Assembly: GCA_038210495.1 (NCBI GenBank)
Contig: JBBQWR010000012.1
Location: 52,536-116,535, forward strand
DNA from: JBBQWR01 sp038210495
GTDB taxonomy: Bacteria > Planctomycetota > Planctomycetia > Pirellulales > DATAWG01
Direction: 5' to 3'
DNA: 64,000 bases
Part shown: in pieces, positions 16,265 through 25,620 of the stretch
Numbering within the stretch: position 1 is the first letter of the stretch
How the letters are laid out: each line of letters opens with the position of its first letter
Notes under the pieces: generated by a model
The model's input: the letters and a program-made list of their open reading frames with translations, nothing else
Database searches by the model: none
Told to the model about the DNA's origin: nothing
Program-made: the position numbers and the translations under genes

Positions 16265-16618
16265 ATGAAAATGATCGTCGCCATCATCCGACCCGAGCGA
16301 CTTGAAGCCGTGCAAGAAGCGCTCAACGAGCGGGATGTCTATTTGATGACCGTGACCGACGTTCGCGGCTGCGGTCGGCAGCGCGGCTATACCGAAATGT
16401 ATCGCGGCGCCGAATACAAGACGCGTCTGCTGCCGAAGCTGAAAATCGAGATCGCGGTCAACGACAGCTTCGTCGATGCGGCGATGGAGGCCATCGTCCA
16501 TGCCGCGCGGGGCGGCACGACCGGTCAAATCGGCGACGGCAAAATTTTCGTGCTCTCGCTCGAAGATTGCGTGCGGATCCGCACGGGCGAGCAAGGCACG
16601 GAAGCGATCGGCCCCTGA
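16265..16618 (+). CDS. glnK: P-II protein paired with amtB (GlnK type)
   Basis: A 117-residue PII protein, presumed to plug or release the neighbouring ammonium channel according to nitrogen status. It shows MKMIVAIIRP at the start, T-loop residues GCGRQRGYTEMYRGAEY with Tyr46 and Tyr51, GQIGDGKIFV in the B-loop and VRIRTGEQG near the end. It differs from the other PII (246-584) mostly in the T-loop flank (KTRLLPKLKIE), as expected for different partners. The intergenic region before it holds simple GAGTGGC repeats. GlnK naming rests on the amtB linkage. Confidence 0.93.
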   Translation: MKMIVAIIRPERLEAVQEALNERDVYLMTVTDVRGCGRQRGYTEMYRGAEYKTRLLPKLKIEIAVNDSFVDAAMEAIVHAARGGTTGQIGDGKIFVLSLEDCVRIRTGEQGTEAIGP

Positions 16619-16632
16619 GCGGCAGTCACCAC

Positions 16633-18807
16633 TCACCCGACATCGCCCAGATCGAGAGACTGACCGTACCGATTCAGGACCATCCGCCGCAGTTTCTGAT
16701 GCTCGGGCAGTCGCAGGCCGGGGTCGGATGCAACCAGTTGCTGCGCGTCGGCCCGTGCTTCCGCGACAATCTCCGTGTCGCGCGCCAAATCGGCGATGCG
16801 AAGCGGCGGCAATCCGTGTTGACGCGTCCCGAACAAATCGCCCGGACCGCGAATTCTTAGATCGAGCTCCGAGAGCAAAAAGCCATCGGTCGTCTCGACA
16901 AACGCATTGAGTCGCTCGAGCGCTTCATCGCTCTCCGACTCGGCGAAGACGCCACAATAACCGGGGTGGGCGCCGCGCGCGATTCGCCCGCGAAGCTGGT
17001 GCAGTTGAGCCAGCCCGAATCGCTCGGCGCCAGCAATCGTCATCAACGTGGCGTTGGGCACGTCGATGCCGACCTCGATCACGCTAGTCGCGACCAGGAC
17101 CTGAGTTTCGCCGTGGCGGAAGGCTCGCATCGCCGCCTCCTTCTCTTCCGGCGACATCCGGCCATGCACGAGACCCAACCGAAATGCTTCGAGGTCGCCG
17201 TGCGATAGTTCCTCGAACGTCGCTTCGAGATTCGCCGCGGCGACGTCGCGAGATTCTTCGACCAGCGGCACGACCACATAGGCCTGACGCCCCTCGCGCA
17301 GCTTTTTGCGGAAAAATTCCCACCACCGCGGGCGATCGTCGTGCTTGACCAAATAGGTGTGCAGGCTCTGTCGCCCGACGGGCCGGTCGCCGAGCGTCGT
17401 GATATCGAGATCGCCGTAGAGCGTCATCGCCACGGTTCGCGGAATCGGCGTGGCGGTCATGAGCAGGCTGTGCGGCTGGACGCCGGCTTGTTTCAAATGG
17501 GCCCGCTGGCGAACGCCGAATTTGTGCTGCTCATCGACGACCACTAGCCCCAGCTTCGCGAACTCGACCTCGGATCGCACGATCGCCTGCGTGCCGACAA
17601 TGACGTCGATTTCGCCGCGCCCAATTTTTCCAAGCAGATCTTCGCGATCCGCGCCGACGACCGCGCCGGTGAGCACGCCGATTCGAACCCGACTGCCGGC
17701 GAGCAAGCGATTCAACGTCGCCGCATGTTGCCGGGCGAGAATTTCGGTGGGCGCCATGAGCGCCGCCTGATGCCCGTGTGCGATCGCCAACAATATTGCA
17801 TACACCGCCACGATCGTTTTGCCGCTGCCGACGTCGCCATGCAGCAGACGGTTCATGGGGATCGACTTGCTCATGTCGTCTGAAATTTCGCCGATCGCGG
17901 CAATTTGGCCGGCCGTCAATTCGAACGGAAACAGCCGGCGGATTCGGGCGTCCAGTCGCGGCGTGGCCGGCAGCACAGGCGCTTGGCCGAGCATGTGCCG
18001 TGACTGCCGTTTTACCGCCAGCGCCAGTTGCAAGATGAACAGCTCTTGATAAACCAGCCGGCGCTGGGCCGCCGCCAATACATGTGGATTGGCCGGGAAA
18101 TGAAGATCCGGCAGCGCCTGCCGTAGCGGAAGCAGACGCTTCGACGCCAGAAAATCCTCCGGAAAGACTTCGTCGAGCGCGTCCAGGTAAATATCGAGCG
18201 CCGCTTTCGCGATCTGTCGCAGGTTGGCTTGCCGGATCCCATCGGTGAGCGGATAGATCGGCAGCATCTGCCCCGCCGGCGCCTGCTCGTCGGCATCGAT
18301 CCACTGCACTCGGGGATGGGCCATCTCCCAGCGGCCGCCGCGAAATTTGCCTTTGCCCGAGAGCACGACGTCCTGACCTCGAGAGAATTTTTCCTGCATG
18401 AATGGCTGATTAAACCAGAGCGCCCGAAGGTAAAGAGTGCCCTCGCGGATCAGCACTCCCAGCATCGACCGGCCGGGCGCCGAGCCCCGGAGCTCGGACT
18501 CCTCGACGATACCCCGGACACTCAGCAGCTTGTCCTCTTCCAGTTCGGCGATCGACCGCATATCGGTCAGGTCTTGATAATCTCGCGGGAAGAAAAACAG
18601 CACGTCGCGCGCGGTGTACAGGCCCAGCTTTTCGAGCAATTCGCCGCGCGCGGGACCCACGCCCTTGATGAACGTGACCGGGGTCGCGAGCCGATCCGCG
18701 GGGGATTTGTCGAACGCCGGTTCATTCGACGGCGTTTTATCCGCCAGGGTTTTATCCGGCAGCGTTTTATCTGACAGCGGGACAGATTGCGAGTCGATGC
18801 GAGTCAT
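16633..18807 (-). CDS. recG: ATP-dependent DNA helicase RecG
   Basis: RecG remodels stalled replication forks and branched DNA. The 724-residue product has the wedge/OB region (ITF-like FIKGVGPARGELLEKLGL, then RDYQDLTDMRSI), Walker A HGDVGSGKT near residue 320, the RecG-type DEQH box VVDEQHKFGVRQR, TATPIPRTVAM, VIEVGIDVPNATLM, the Arg finger motif QLRGRIARG and the C-terminal DLRIRGPGDLFGTRQHG. The start at MTRIDSQSVPL was selected over an upstream ATG that adds hydrophobic, non-conserved residues. The N-terminus holds short DKTLPDKTLADKT repeats of no known role. It converges on glnK with 14 bp between stops. Confidence 0.95.
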   Translation of the reverse strand: MTRIDSQSVPLSDKTLPDKTLADKTPSNEPAFDKSPADRLATPVTFIKGVGPARGELLEKLGLYTARDVLFFFPRDYQDLTDMRSIAELEEDKLLSVRGIVEESELRGSAPGRSMLGVLIREGTLYLRALWFNQPFMQEKFSRGQDVVLSGKGKFRGGRWEMAHPRVQWIDADEQAPAGQMLPIYPLTDGIRQANLRQIAKAALDIYLDALDEVFPEDFLASKRLLPLRQALPDLHFPANPHVLAAAQRRLVYQELFILQLALAVKRQSRHMLGQAPVLPATPRLDARIRRLFPFELTAGQIAAIGEISDDMSKSIPMNRLLHGDVGSGKTIVAVYAILLAIAHGHQAALMAPTEILARQHAATLNRLLAGSRVRIGVLTGAVVGADREDLLGKIGRGEIDVIVGTQAIVRSEVEFAKLGLVVVDEQHKFGVRQRAHLKQAGVQPHSLLMTATPIPRTVAMTLYGDLDITTLGDRPVGRQSLHTYLVKHDDRPRWWEFFRKKLREGRQAYVVVPLVEESRDVAAANLEATFEELSHGDLEAFRLGLVHGRMSPEEKEAAMRAFRHGETQVLVATSVIEVGIDVPNATLMTIAGAERFGLAQLHQLRGRIARGAHPGYCGVFAESESDEALERLNAFVETTDGFLLSELDLRIRGPGDLFGTRQHGLPPLRIADLARDTEIVAEARADAQQLVASDPGLRLPEHQKLRRMVLNRYGQSLDLGDVG

Positions 18808-19086
18808 CTGCGTAGTGGGCAGAGCGACAGGGGGTTCGGCGACAGGACACGCCCGCGGCTGGGCGACCGCGCTGATTCTAATGGACGGCGCCAGTAGTAT
18901 AAATGTGTTCATTAGTGCTGGCAACACGGCAGCAGCTGCTATTATCCGAGGTAGATCGCCGGAAAAAATCGGCCCTAGCAACGAGTTGGGCGACGCCACC
19001 ACCGGATTAATCGTTCGGATCAGACGAATCCTGATTTTGCAAGATGCGGCCCATGCGCTTTCTCACAAGCTACACTTCCGGAGGAA

Positions 19087-20202
19087 ATGAATTGTCTTAG
19101 TCTCCGTGGGATAGCTCGCGTGACCACCCGTCGTCTGTTCGTGGTGATTCTCTTGGCGCAATCCGGCTGCATTGCCGTTGGGTTGACGTTTCAGCATCTC
19201 TACGTCTCGTCCGGCGTCGATCTGGCGACAAATCGAGAGGCGCGACTGGATCCCGCTCATCGTTCGGGCCGGGCAGAAGACTTTGCCGGCCAGCCGACTA
19301 ATTTGCCCGAAGCCAATTTGATCGAACCGGCTCTGTTGCATCGCACGCTCTGGGAAGCCAGCGGCATTACGTTGGTTTGGACCATCGGGCTATCGGCCGC
19401 CACGTTGTTCATGCTGCTTACGCGATTCCACAAAACGGCGGCCAAAGGACAACAGCACCCGGACATTGAAGCCCTGCGACAATCTCAAACGCTCATTCGA
19501 ACTCAAGAAACAGTCATCTTCGGATTAGCCAAGCTCGCCGACTCGCGAGATCCGGATACGGGCGCTCATCTCGAACGGATCTCCCAGTTTTCATCGATGC
19601 TCGCGGCCGCGCTCAGGCAGTCTCCGGAGTTTCGCGATCGAATCGCGCCCGGCTTCGTTCAGCTCATCGGAATCAGTTCCGCGCTGCACGATATTGGCAA
19701 GGTCGGCGTCGAGGATTCAATCCTGCGCAAACAAGGCGCCTTGACGCACGACGAGCGAGTGCGAATTCAGCGTCACACGCAGATCGGCGCGGAATGCCTG
19801 CGCGAGATCGAGCGACGGCTGGGATCGACGAACTTTCTGCAGATGGCTCACGAAATCGTTTCGGCCCATCACGAATGGTGGAATGGCGACGGCTATCCGG
19901 CGGGACTGGCCGGCGAGCAGATCCCAATTTCCGCCCGGATCGTGGCGGTGGCCGACGTGTACGACGCGCTGCGTAGCAAGCGGGTCTATAAAGAGGCCCT
20001 GCCGCACGAAGAATGCGTTCGCATGATTGGCGAGGCTGCCGGCACGCAATTCGATCCGCGCGTCGTCGAGACTTTTCTCCAAATCGAGGACCGGTTTTGC
20101 CGCCTCTTCGATCGCTTCAAACTGGCCGAAGAAAATGGGGTCGTGGCCGAACCCAATTTACTCACCACCGAGATCAAACAGGGAGTAGCATGTTCAATTT
20201 AG
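19087..20202 (+). CDS. Membrane-bound HD-GYP phosphodiesterase
   Basis: A 371-residue signalling enzyme expected to hydrolyse cyclic di-GMP. Two N-terminal membrane helices (LFVVILLAQSGCIAVGL and ITLVWTIGLSAATLFML) bracket a periplasmic loop of about 55 residues. The cytoplasmic HD-GYP domain is complete: RDPDTGAHLERI, HDIGKVGV near 200, HHEWWNGDGYPAGL near 262-275, and ISARIVAVADVYDALRS. All metal ligands of the family appear present. It overlaps the next gene by 13 bp, indicating translational coupling. No GGDEF domain is nearby. Confidence 0.92.
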   Translation: MNCLSLRGIARVTTRRLFVVILLAQSGCIAVGLTFQHLYVSSGVDLATNREARLDPAHRSGRAEDFAGQPTNLPEANLIEPALLHRTLWEASGITLVWTIGLSAATLFMLLTRFHKTAAKGQQHPDIEALRQSQTLIRTQETVIFGLAKLADSRDPDTGAHLERISQFSSMLAAALRQSPEFRDRIAPGFVQLIGISSALHDIGKVGVEDSILRKQGALTHDERVRIQRHTQIGAECLREIERRLGSTNFLQMAHEIVSAHHEWWNGDGYPAGLAGEQIPISARIVAVADVYDALRSKRVYKEALPHEECVRMIGEAAGTQFDPRVVETFLQIEDRFCRLFDRFKLAEENGVVAEPNLLTTEIKQGVACSI

Positions 20203-21119
20203 CCAAACGCGACCAACGAATCCTTGAGGTCATGCTGATCGTCCTGACCATCGCGTTGACCTGCCTCGTCTACAAAACGGCCGGCTATAAGCAGGTCACG
20301 CTGAACCTCTTTTTTCTGCCGGTCGTATTGAGCGCTTTTTTCCTCGGTCGCTATTCGGCGGGCGTGTTGGCCGTGTTCTGCGTGATGACAACGTCCCTCG
20401 TTTGCGCGCTGCAACTCAACGATTTCGGCAACTACACATCGCCGCTGGCCGTGGGCTTGGCGGTGACGGTGTGGGGGGCGATTCTGTGCCTGACCGCCCT
20501 GTTGGTCGGCACGCTCAGCGACGAACGATCGTCACAGGCGGTGGAACTACACGAGGCTTATGTCGGCGTCGTCGAAGTGCTGGCCAACTATCTTCAAGGA
20601 GGCAACCCGCAGTTCACGGCATTCAACAATCGAGTCGTCAAGCTGAGCCAATGCATCGCGCTGGAGATGAAGCTGTCGGCCAAGCGAATCGACGATATTC
20701 GGGTGGCGGCCCTGTTGCAGGGATTCAGCAAAATCGAAGTCACGACCAAGGTCATCAACAAAGCCGTGAGCAGCCTGCAAGCCAAGGGCAAGACCGACGA
20801 CTTCAGCTTCCACGGCAGCGATTTGGTCTATTCGCTCGGGTCGGTTTTGCGCGGCGCCATCCCGATTCTGCTCAATCAGGATTCGGGCCGTCCCGCCGAC
20901 TTTAAGGACCAAGTCGCGACGGAGACGCCGATTGGGGCCAAAATTCTCAACGTCGCCCGGGCTTATGAAGGCTTGGTCGACATTCAAGCCGACCACCCGC
21001 TCTCGCCGCCCGAAGCGATTAACGAACTCCGAGCCGACACGGCCGCGGCTTACGACTTGGACGTTCTGGAGTCGCTCGACCACGTCGTCAGCCAAGAGCA
21101 CCAACTCGTCTTGGCTTGA
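20190..21119 (+). CDS. Degenerate HD-GYP-like membrane protein
   Basis: A 309-residue protein translated from an ATG inside the end of the preceding gene, with GGGAG just upstream. Three or four N-terminal membrane helices (VMLIVLTIALTCLVYK, NLFFLPVVLSAFFLGRY, AVGLAVTVWGAILCLTALLV) precede a domain that aligns with HD-GYP by spacing. RVVKLSQCIALEMKL corresponds to the first helices, and ALLQGFSKIEV sits where ALLHDIGKIGV would be. PIGAKILNVARAYEGLVD matches the ISARIVAVADVYDAL helix. The catalytic His-Asp pair and the GYP loop are missing. It is probably an inactive receptor or regulator for the upstream enzyme. Confidence 0.8.
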   Translation: MFNLAKRDQRILEVMLIVLTIALTCLVYKTAGYKQVTLNLFFLPVVLSAFFLGRYSAGVLAVFCVMTTSLVCALQLNDFGNYTSPLAVGLAVTVWGAILCLTALLVGTLSDERSSQAVELHEAYVGVVEVLANYLQGGNPQFTAFNNRVVKLSQCIALEMKLSAKRIDDIRVAALLQGFSKIEVTTKVINKAVSSLQAKGKTDDFSFHGSDLVYSLGSVLRGAIPILLNQDSGRPADFKDQVATETPIGAKILNVARAYEGLVDIQADHPLSPPEAINELRADTAAAYDLDVLESLDHVVSQEHQLVLA

Positions 21120-21278
21120 ACGGGCGAACGGCATCTAGCGATGTCAAAAATCTCCAGGGCAAATTGCTTGCGTCTTGAAGTCGAAAGACGATAGAATCGG
21201 GTTCGCGTTTTCTCCCCGCCTCTATCCCGCGCCAACCGGCCCAGCGGCGATTTCGACTTCCTCGGCGAGCATGCTCTC

Positions 21279-23651
21279 ATGGTGAATCGTTGGCCGATGG
21301 CCGCGATGCGGCGGGACGTTCTCGCAGGTTTGGGCATTCTTTGCCTGGCCGCGCTGAGCGGCCGGGGGCCAGCGTGCGTTGCCGCGGCGATCGATGAAGC
21401 CGCGACGAATAATCCGGCGGCGAAGGCTCCGCCGACAAATCGCGTGGCGCCATCCGCCGCCCAGTTCAAGCACGGCAAATGGCCGTTCTTTTCGCCGACT
21501 CGTCCCAGCGTCCCGGACGTGCAAAACAGAGCCTGGATGCGCGGGCCCATCGATGCGTTTATCCTTGCCGCGCTCGAGAAAAAATCACTTGCGCCGAGCA
21601 TCGAAGCCGACCGGCTCACTCTGCTGCGTCGCGTGACTTACGATCTTACGGGTTTGCCGCCGACCGCCGAAGAACAGGCCGCTTTTGTGGCCGACACGTC
21701 GCCGCAAGCCTACGACGTGGTCGTCGAGCGGCTGCTCAAGTCGCCCCATTACGGCGAACGCTGGGCACAGCATTGGCTCGACGTGGTTCGCTATGCCGAG
21801 ACCGATGGCTTCAAGGAAGACGCTCATCGGCCTAATGCCTACAAGTATCGCGATTACGTCGTTCGGGCTCTCAACAGCGATCTGCCGTACGACCGGTTCA
21901 TTCGCCAGCAACTGGCCGGCGACGAACTCGAGCCCGAAAATCCCGAGGCGATCGTCGCGACCGGCTATTGCCGGCTCTATCCCGACGAATACAACGCGTC
22001 GGATATCCGCCAGCGACGCCAAGAGATCCTCGACGATCTGACCGACACGACCGGCCTCGTTTTCCTCGGACTCACGGTTGGCTGCGCCCAATGTCATAAC
22101 CACAAGTTCGACGACATCCTGCAGACCGATTACTACCGGCTGCAGGCGATCTTCACGCCGATGCTGCCGCGCGACGACCTGCCCGAGGCGACGCCGGCCG
22201 AGCGCGTCGAATTCGCGAAGAAGCAAGCGGCTTGGGAAGCGGCGACGGCGGAAATTCGTGCGGAAATCGAATCGCTCGTAGCGCCGCTGCGCAACAAAGC
22301 CCGCGAGGAAGGCCTCGAGAAATTCAACACCGAAGTCGTCGCGGCCATTCATGCTCCAGATTCGCAGCGCACGGCATTGCAGAAACAGATCGCCTATCAA
22401 GCGACGAAATACACCGCGCCCAAAGAACGAGGCGCAGCCGGGGGATTGAAAGGGGAGCAGAAGAAACACTACGAAGAGCTGCAGGCCCAATTGGCGAAGT
22501 TCGATTCGCTCAAACCGCGTGCTTTGCCGACGGCTCGCGGTGTAGTCGACGCCGGCAATCAGTCGCCGCCGACATTCCGGCTCGCGGGCGGCAGTCTGAA
22601 GCATCCGGCCGAGCAGGTCGAGCCGGGCTTCCCCGAATTTCTCGGCGCCGCCAATATCGAAGCCGCCGCCGCGGCGCCCGGCGCCAACACGACGGGTCGC
22701 CGCTCGGCGCTCGCCAATTGGCTGACCCGCAAGGATAATCCGCTCACCGCCCGGATCGTGGTCAATCGCCTTTGGCAATATCACTTTGGCCAAGGGATTG
22801 TCGCCACGCCGAACGATTTCGGCTCGGCCGGCGAACCGCCGACGCACCCGGAGTTGCTCGACTGGCTGGCAGTCGAACTCATGGATTCCGGCTGGAGCCT
22901 TAAAGCCATGCATCGGCTCATGGTCACTTCGGCGAGCTATCGTCAGTCCGCGATCGTCGACGCCAAAAGCGAAATGCACGCCAAAGCGATCGCCGCCGAT
23001 TCCGGCAACAAGCTCCTTTGGCACGCTCGGCGGCAGCGGTTGACGGGTGAAGCTTTGCGCGACGCGGTGCTGCTCGTGTCGGGCGACCTCGATCCGCGGA
23101 TGTATGGACCGAGCGTGCATCCGGACCTGCCCGAGGGCTTGGGCAATTACGCTTGGAAGGCCGACTCGAAGGCTGAGGATCGCAACCGTCGCTCGATTTA
23201 TGTCTTGGCGAAGCGCAACCTGCGATTGCCGCTGTTGGACGCATTTGATCTGCCGGACATGCACAACAGTTGTGCTCGGCGAAGCACGACGACGACGGCC
23301 CCACAAGCACTGCTTATGCTCAATAGTGACTTCGCAATTTCCGAGGCACGCCGCTGGGCCGGACGATTATTAACGAAATCCGATTCGACTCGTTCTCGGC
23401 GCCACGACGAAGCCGTGGTTGCGACCGCATACGCCGAGGCCTATGGCCGCCAGCCGAAGCCGGTGGAACTTGAGATCTGCACGAAGTTTATCGCGAGTCA
23501 GGCGATCGCAATTATGGAAAGTGGGAAGGGTCCTGAGAAACAGACTCTGCCCGATCCGCTTCCCAAGGATGATCCTTCGGCCCATGCCGCGGCCGTGGTC
23601 GATTTTTGTCACGCGATTCTCAACTCGAACGAGTTCTTGTATGTCGATTGA
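21279..23651 (+). CDS. DUF1549/DUF1553 secreted protein with a CxxCH motif
   Basis: A 790-residue exported protein of a family expanded in planctomycetes. A signal peptide (MRRDVLAGLGILCLAALSGR ... CVAAA) leads into DUF1549: GPIDAFILAALEKKSLAPS, RVTYDLTGLPPT, HWLDVVRYAETDGFKEDA. A heme-binding-type CAQCHNHKFDD places Cys269, Cys272 and His273. After a Lys/Glu-rich linker, DUF1553 follows: RSALANWLTRKDNPLTARIV, NRLWQYHFGQGIV and HRLMVTSASYRQS. The usual N-terminal cytochrome-type domain is absent. The gene is followed 75 bp later by a DUF1501 gene, the normal partner. Substrate unknown; polysaccharide degradation is a common guess for these pairs. Confidence 0.92.
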   Translation: MVNRWPMAAMRRDVLAGLGILCLAALSGRGPACVAAAIDEAATNNPAAKAPPTNRVAPSAAQFKHGKWPFFSPTRPSVPDVQNRAWMRGPIDAFILAALEKKSLAPSIEADRLTLLRRVTYDLTGLPPTAEEQAAFVADTSPQAYDVVVERLLKSPHYGERWAQHWLDVVRYAETDGFKEDAHRPNAYKYRDYVVRALNSDLPYDRFIRQQLAGDELEPENPEAIVATGYCRLYPDEYNASDIRQRRQEILDDLTDTTGLVFLGLTVGCAQCHNHKFDDILQTDYYRLQAIFTPMLPRDDLPEATPAERVEFAKKQAAWEAATAEIRAEIESLVAPLRNKAREEGLEKFNTEVVAAIHAPDSQRTALQKQIAYQATKYTAPKERGAAGGLKGEQKKHYEELQAQLAKFDSLKPRALPTARGVVDAGNQSPPTFRLAGGSLKHPAEQVEPGFPEFLGAANIEAAAAAPGANTTGRRSALANWLTRKDNPLTARIVVNRLWQYHFGQGIVATPNDFGSAGEPPTHPELLDWLAVELMDSGWSLKAMHRLMVTSASYRQSAIVDAKSEMHAKAIAADSGNKLLWHARRQRLTGEALRDAVLLVSGDLDPRMYGPSVHPDLPEGLGNYAWKADSKAEDRNRRSIYVLAKRNLRLPLLDAFDLPDMHNSCARRSTTTTAPQALLMLNSDFAISEARRWAGRLLTKSDSTRSRRHDEAVVATAYAEAYGRQPKPVELEICTKFIASQAIAIMESGKGPEKQTLPDPLPKDDPSAHAAAVVDFCHAILNSNEFLYVD

Positions 23652-23726
23652 CGACGAAATTCGCGGCAAGTGGCGATCTTCAAGGACTTGCAGGATGGGC
23701 ACTACCCAAATGACGCAGGATTTTGA

Positions 23727-25163
23727 ATGAACGATCAGGGGCATTATACAAGCGCGACATCGCGCCGCGATTTTCTCACTCGCGCTGGGGCCGGCTTTGG
23801 CTCTCTTGCACTCGCCTCGCTGCTGGCCGGCGACAAGGCCTTCGCGGCGCCGGCTCAGTTTGTCAATCCGGCGGCGCCAAAGGCGCCGCAGTTTCCCGCC
23901 ATGGCCAAGAGCGTCATCTGGTGCTTTCTGGACGGCGGCCCAAGCCACATCGACCTGTTCGATCCGAAGCCCACGCTGACCAAACTCGCGGGCAAGCCGC
24001 TGCCCGAGAGTTTCGTACGCCCGGTCACCGCAATGGGCAAGACGGCTTACACGCCGCTATTGGCATCGCAGCGCAAATTCGCGCAGCACGGTCAGTCCGG
24101 GATTTGGGTCAGCGACTGGTATCCGGAGATCGCCACCTGCGTCGACGAAATGGCCGTGATCCGAAGCTGCCAGGCCGATGGCTTGAACCACGTCGGCGGA
24201 ATCTGCCAGATGAATACGGGCAGCATCCTCGGCGGCCGGCCCTGCCTGGGCTCCTGGTCGCTGTATGGTTTGGGCAGCGAATGCGAAAATCTGCCGGGCT
24301 TCGTCGTGATGCTCGACAATCAAGACGATCCGCCGGGAGGCAACCGGAATTGGTCGACGGGCTTCATGCCCGCTAGCTATCAAGGAACGAAATTCCGCGA
24401 TGGCAAGTCGCCCGTCCTGCACGTCGCCCCGCCCAGCGCCTCGGCGCCTGAGCGGCAACGCTCGAAGATCGATTTCATTCAACAATTGAATTCGCGGCAT
24501 CGCGCCGAGCGAACTGAAGACAACGATCTCGAAGCGCGGATCGCGGCCTATGAATTGGCCTATCGCATGCAATCGGCCGCGCCCGAAGCGGTCGATCTGG
24601 CGAGCGAATCATCCCACACCAGGCGGCTGTATGGCCTGGATGACAAGGAAACGGGTCGCAATGGCCGCAATTGTTTGCTGGCCCGGCGACTGGTCGAGCG
24701 CGGAGTGCGCTTCGTGCAGCTTTATATGGGCTCCGGAAGCAAATGGGACGCTCACTCGAATGTCGAGGGCAATCATTCGCAGCACTGCCGCGAGAGCGAT
24801 CGGCCGATCGCCGGCCTGTTGAAAGACCTAAAACAGCGCGGGCTGCTCGAGAGCACGCTCGTGATCTGGGGAGGCGAATTCGGCCGAACCCCGATGAGCG
24901 AGAGCGGCAACGGTCGCGATCACAATCCGTATGGGTTCACGATTTGGATGGCCGGCGGCGGCGTGCGCGGCGGCATGACCTACGGCGCGACCGACGAAAT
25001 CGGCCTCTACGCCGTGGAGAACAAAGCCCACGTCCACGACATTCACGCCACGATCCTGCGCCTAATGGGCCTCGACCACGAAGCCCTAACCTACCCGCAC
25101 AACGGCCGCGACGAGCGGTTGACGATCACCTCAGGAAACGCGATCGAGGCGATTTTGGCGTAA
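23727..25163 (+). CDS. DUF1501 twin-arginine-exported protein
   Basis: A 478-residue protein of the DUF1501 family, which resembles sulfatase/alkaline-phosphatase folds. The N-terminus has a Tat signal (TSRRDFLTRAGAGFGSLALA) with cleavage near AFAAP. Characteristic pieces are IWCFLDGGPSHIDLFDPKP, VIRSCQADGLNHVGGICQMN, GRNCLLARRLVERGVRFVQL, LVIWGGEFGRTPMSE and DIHATILRLMGLDHEALTY. An AGGA site lies before the ATG. It is co-directional with the DUF1549/1553 gene and should be co-transcribed. The enzymatic reaction of the pair is unknown. Confidence 0.93.
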   Translation: MNDQGHYTSATSRRDFLTRAGAGFGSLALASLLAGDKAFAAPAQFVNPAAPKAPQFPAMAKSVIWCFLDGGPSHIDLFDPKPTLTKLAGKPLPESFVRPVTAMGKTAYTPLLASQRKFAQHGQSGIWVSDWYPEIATCVDEMAVIRSCQADGLNHVGGICQMNTGSILGGRPCLGSWSLYGLGSECENLPGFVVMLDNQDDPPGGNRNWSTGFMPASYQGTKFRDGKSPVLHVAPPSASAPERQRSKIDFIQQLNSRHRAERTEDNDLEARIAAYELAYRMQSAAPEAVDLASESSHTRRLYGLDDKETGRNGRNCLLARRLVERGVRFVQLYMGSGSKWDAHSNVEGNHSQHCRESDRPIAGLLKDLKQRGLLESTLVIWGGEFGRTPMSESGNGRDHNPYGFTIWMAGGGVRGGMTYGATDEIGLYAVENKAHVHDIHATILRLMGLDHEALTYPHNGRDERLTITSGNAIEAILA

Positions 25164-25256
25164 ACGCATATGCGCGAAATTTCCAACTTCTCGCCGAATT
25201 GCTGTGAGAAATCGCGGCTCGAACCAAAATATTGGTGTCGCACATGATCCGCATGA

Positions 25257-25535
25257 CTATCCGCCATAACGAACAGACTCACACGCTTCGTCGATCAGCC
25301 GGTCGATTTCTTGTGGCGAGCGGTCCGATTGTCGTGCGTTTTCATGCATTACGTCGAGCATGGTCGTCAACTCGTTCCACTCGGCGAGCCGCTGGGCTGT
25401 CTTTGGTTCGACGGCCCCATCGAGCGCCACGATGTTCAATTGCTGGTCATCCCGAAGAGCGTGGCCGACGAGAGTTTCCACCGCGGAGCGTGCGCCGGCG
25501 GGCAATTCATTGACGTTGTGTACCACTTTTTCCAT
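25257..25535 (-). CDS. Small conserved-looking hypothetical, antitoxin-like
   Basis: A 92-residue soluble protein. It begins MEKVVHNVNELPAGARSAVE and ends QEIDRLIDEACESVRYGG, a tail reminiscent of small antitoxins that precede PIN-type toxins. No toxin gene follows; the DUF1501 gene ends 94 bp downstream on the other strand. A short GGA precedes the ATG closely. The family is not recognised and antitoxin identity is only a suggestion. Confidence 0.55.
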   Translation of the reverse strand: MEKVVHNVNELPAGARSAVETLVGHALRDDQQLNIVALDGAVEPKTAQRLAEWNELTTMLDVMHENARQSDRSPQEIDRLIDEACESVRYGG

Positions 25536-25620
25536 TCCTGAATTTTACCACAACATCTGGGTCCGACCAAATTCGAAGCGACTCAATAATTCAAAGACTT
25601 GCTTCGGGCGAGCCTAGACG

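Noticed and set aside
21585..23306. Open frame of 573 codons on the minus strand
   Set aside because: It is wholly antisense to the DUF1549/1553 gene, whose domains are clear; high GC makes long shadow frames common.
25257..25535. Toxin-antitoxin module
   Set aside because: The small protein has an antitoxin-like tail, but no toxin gene adjoins it on either side.
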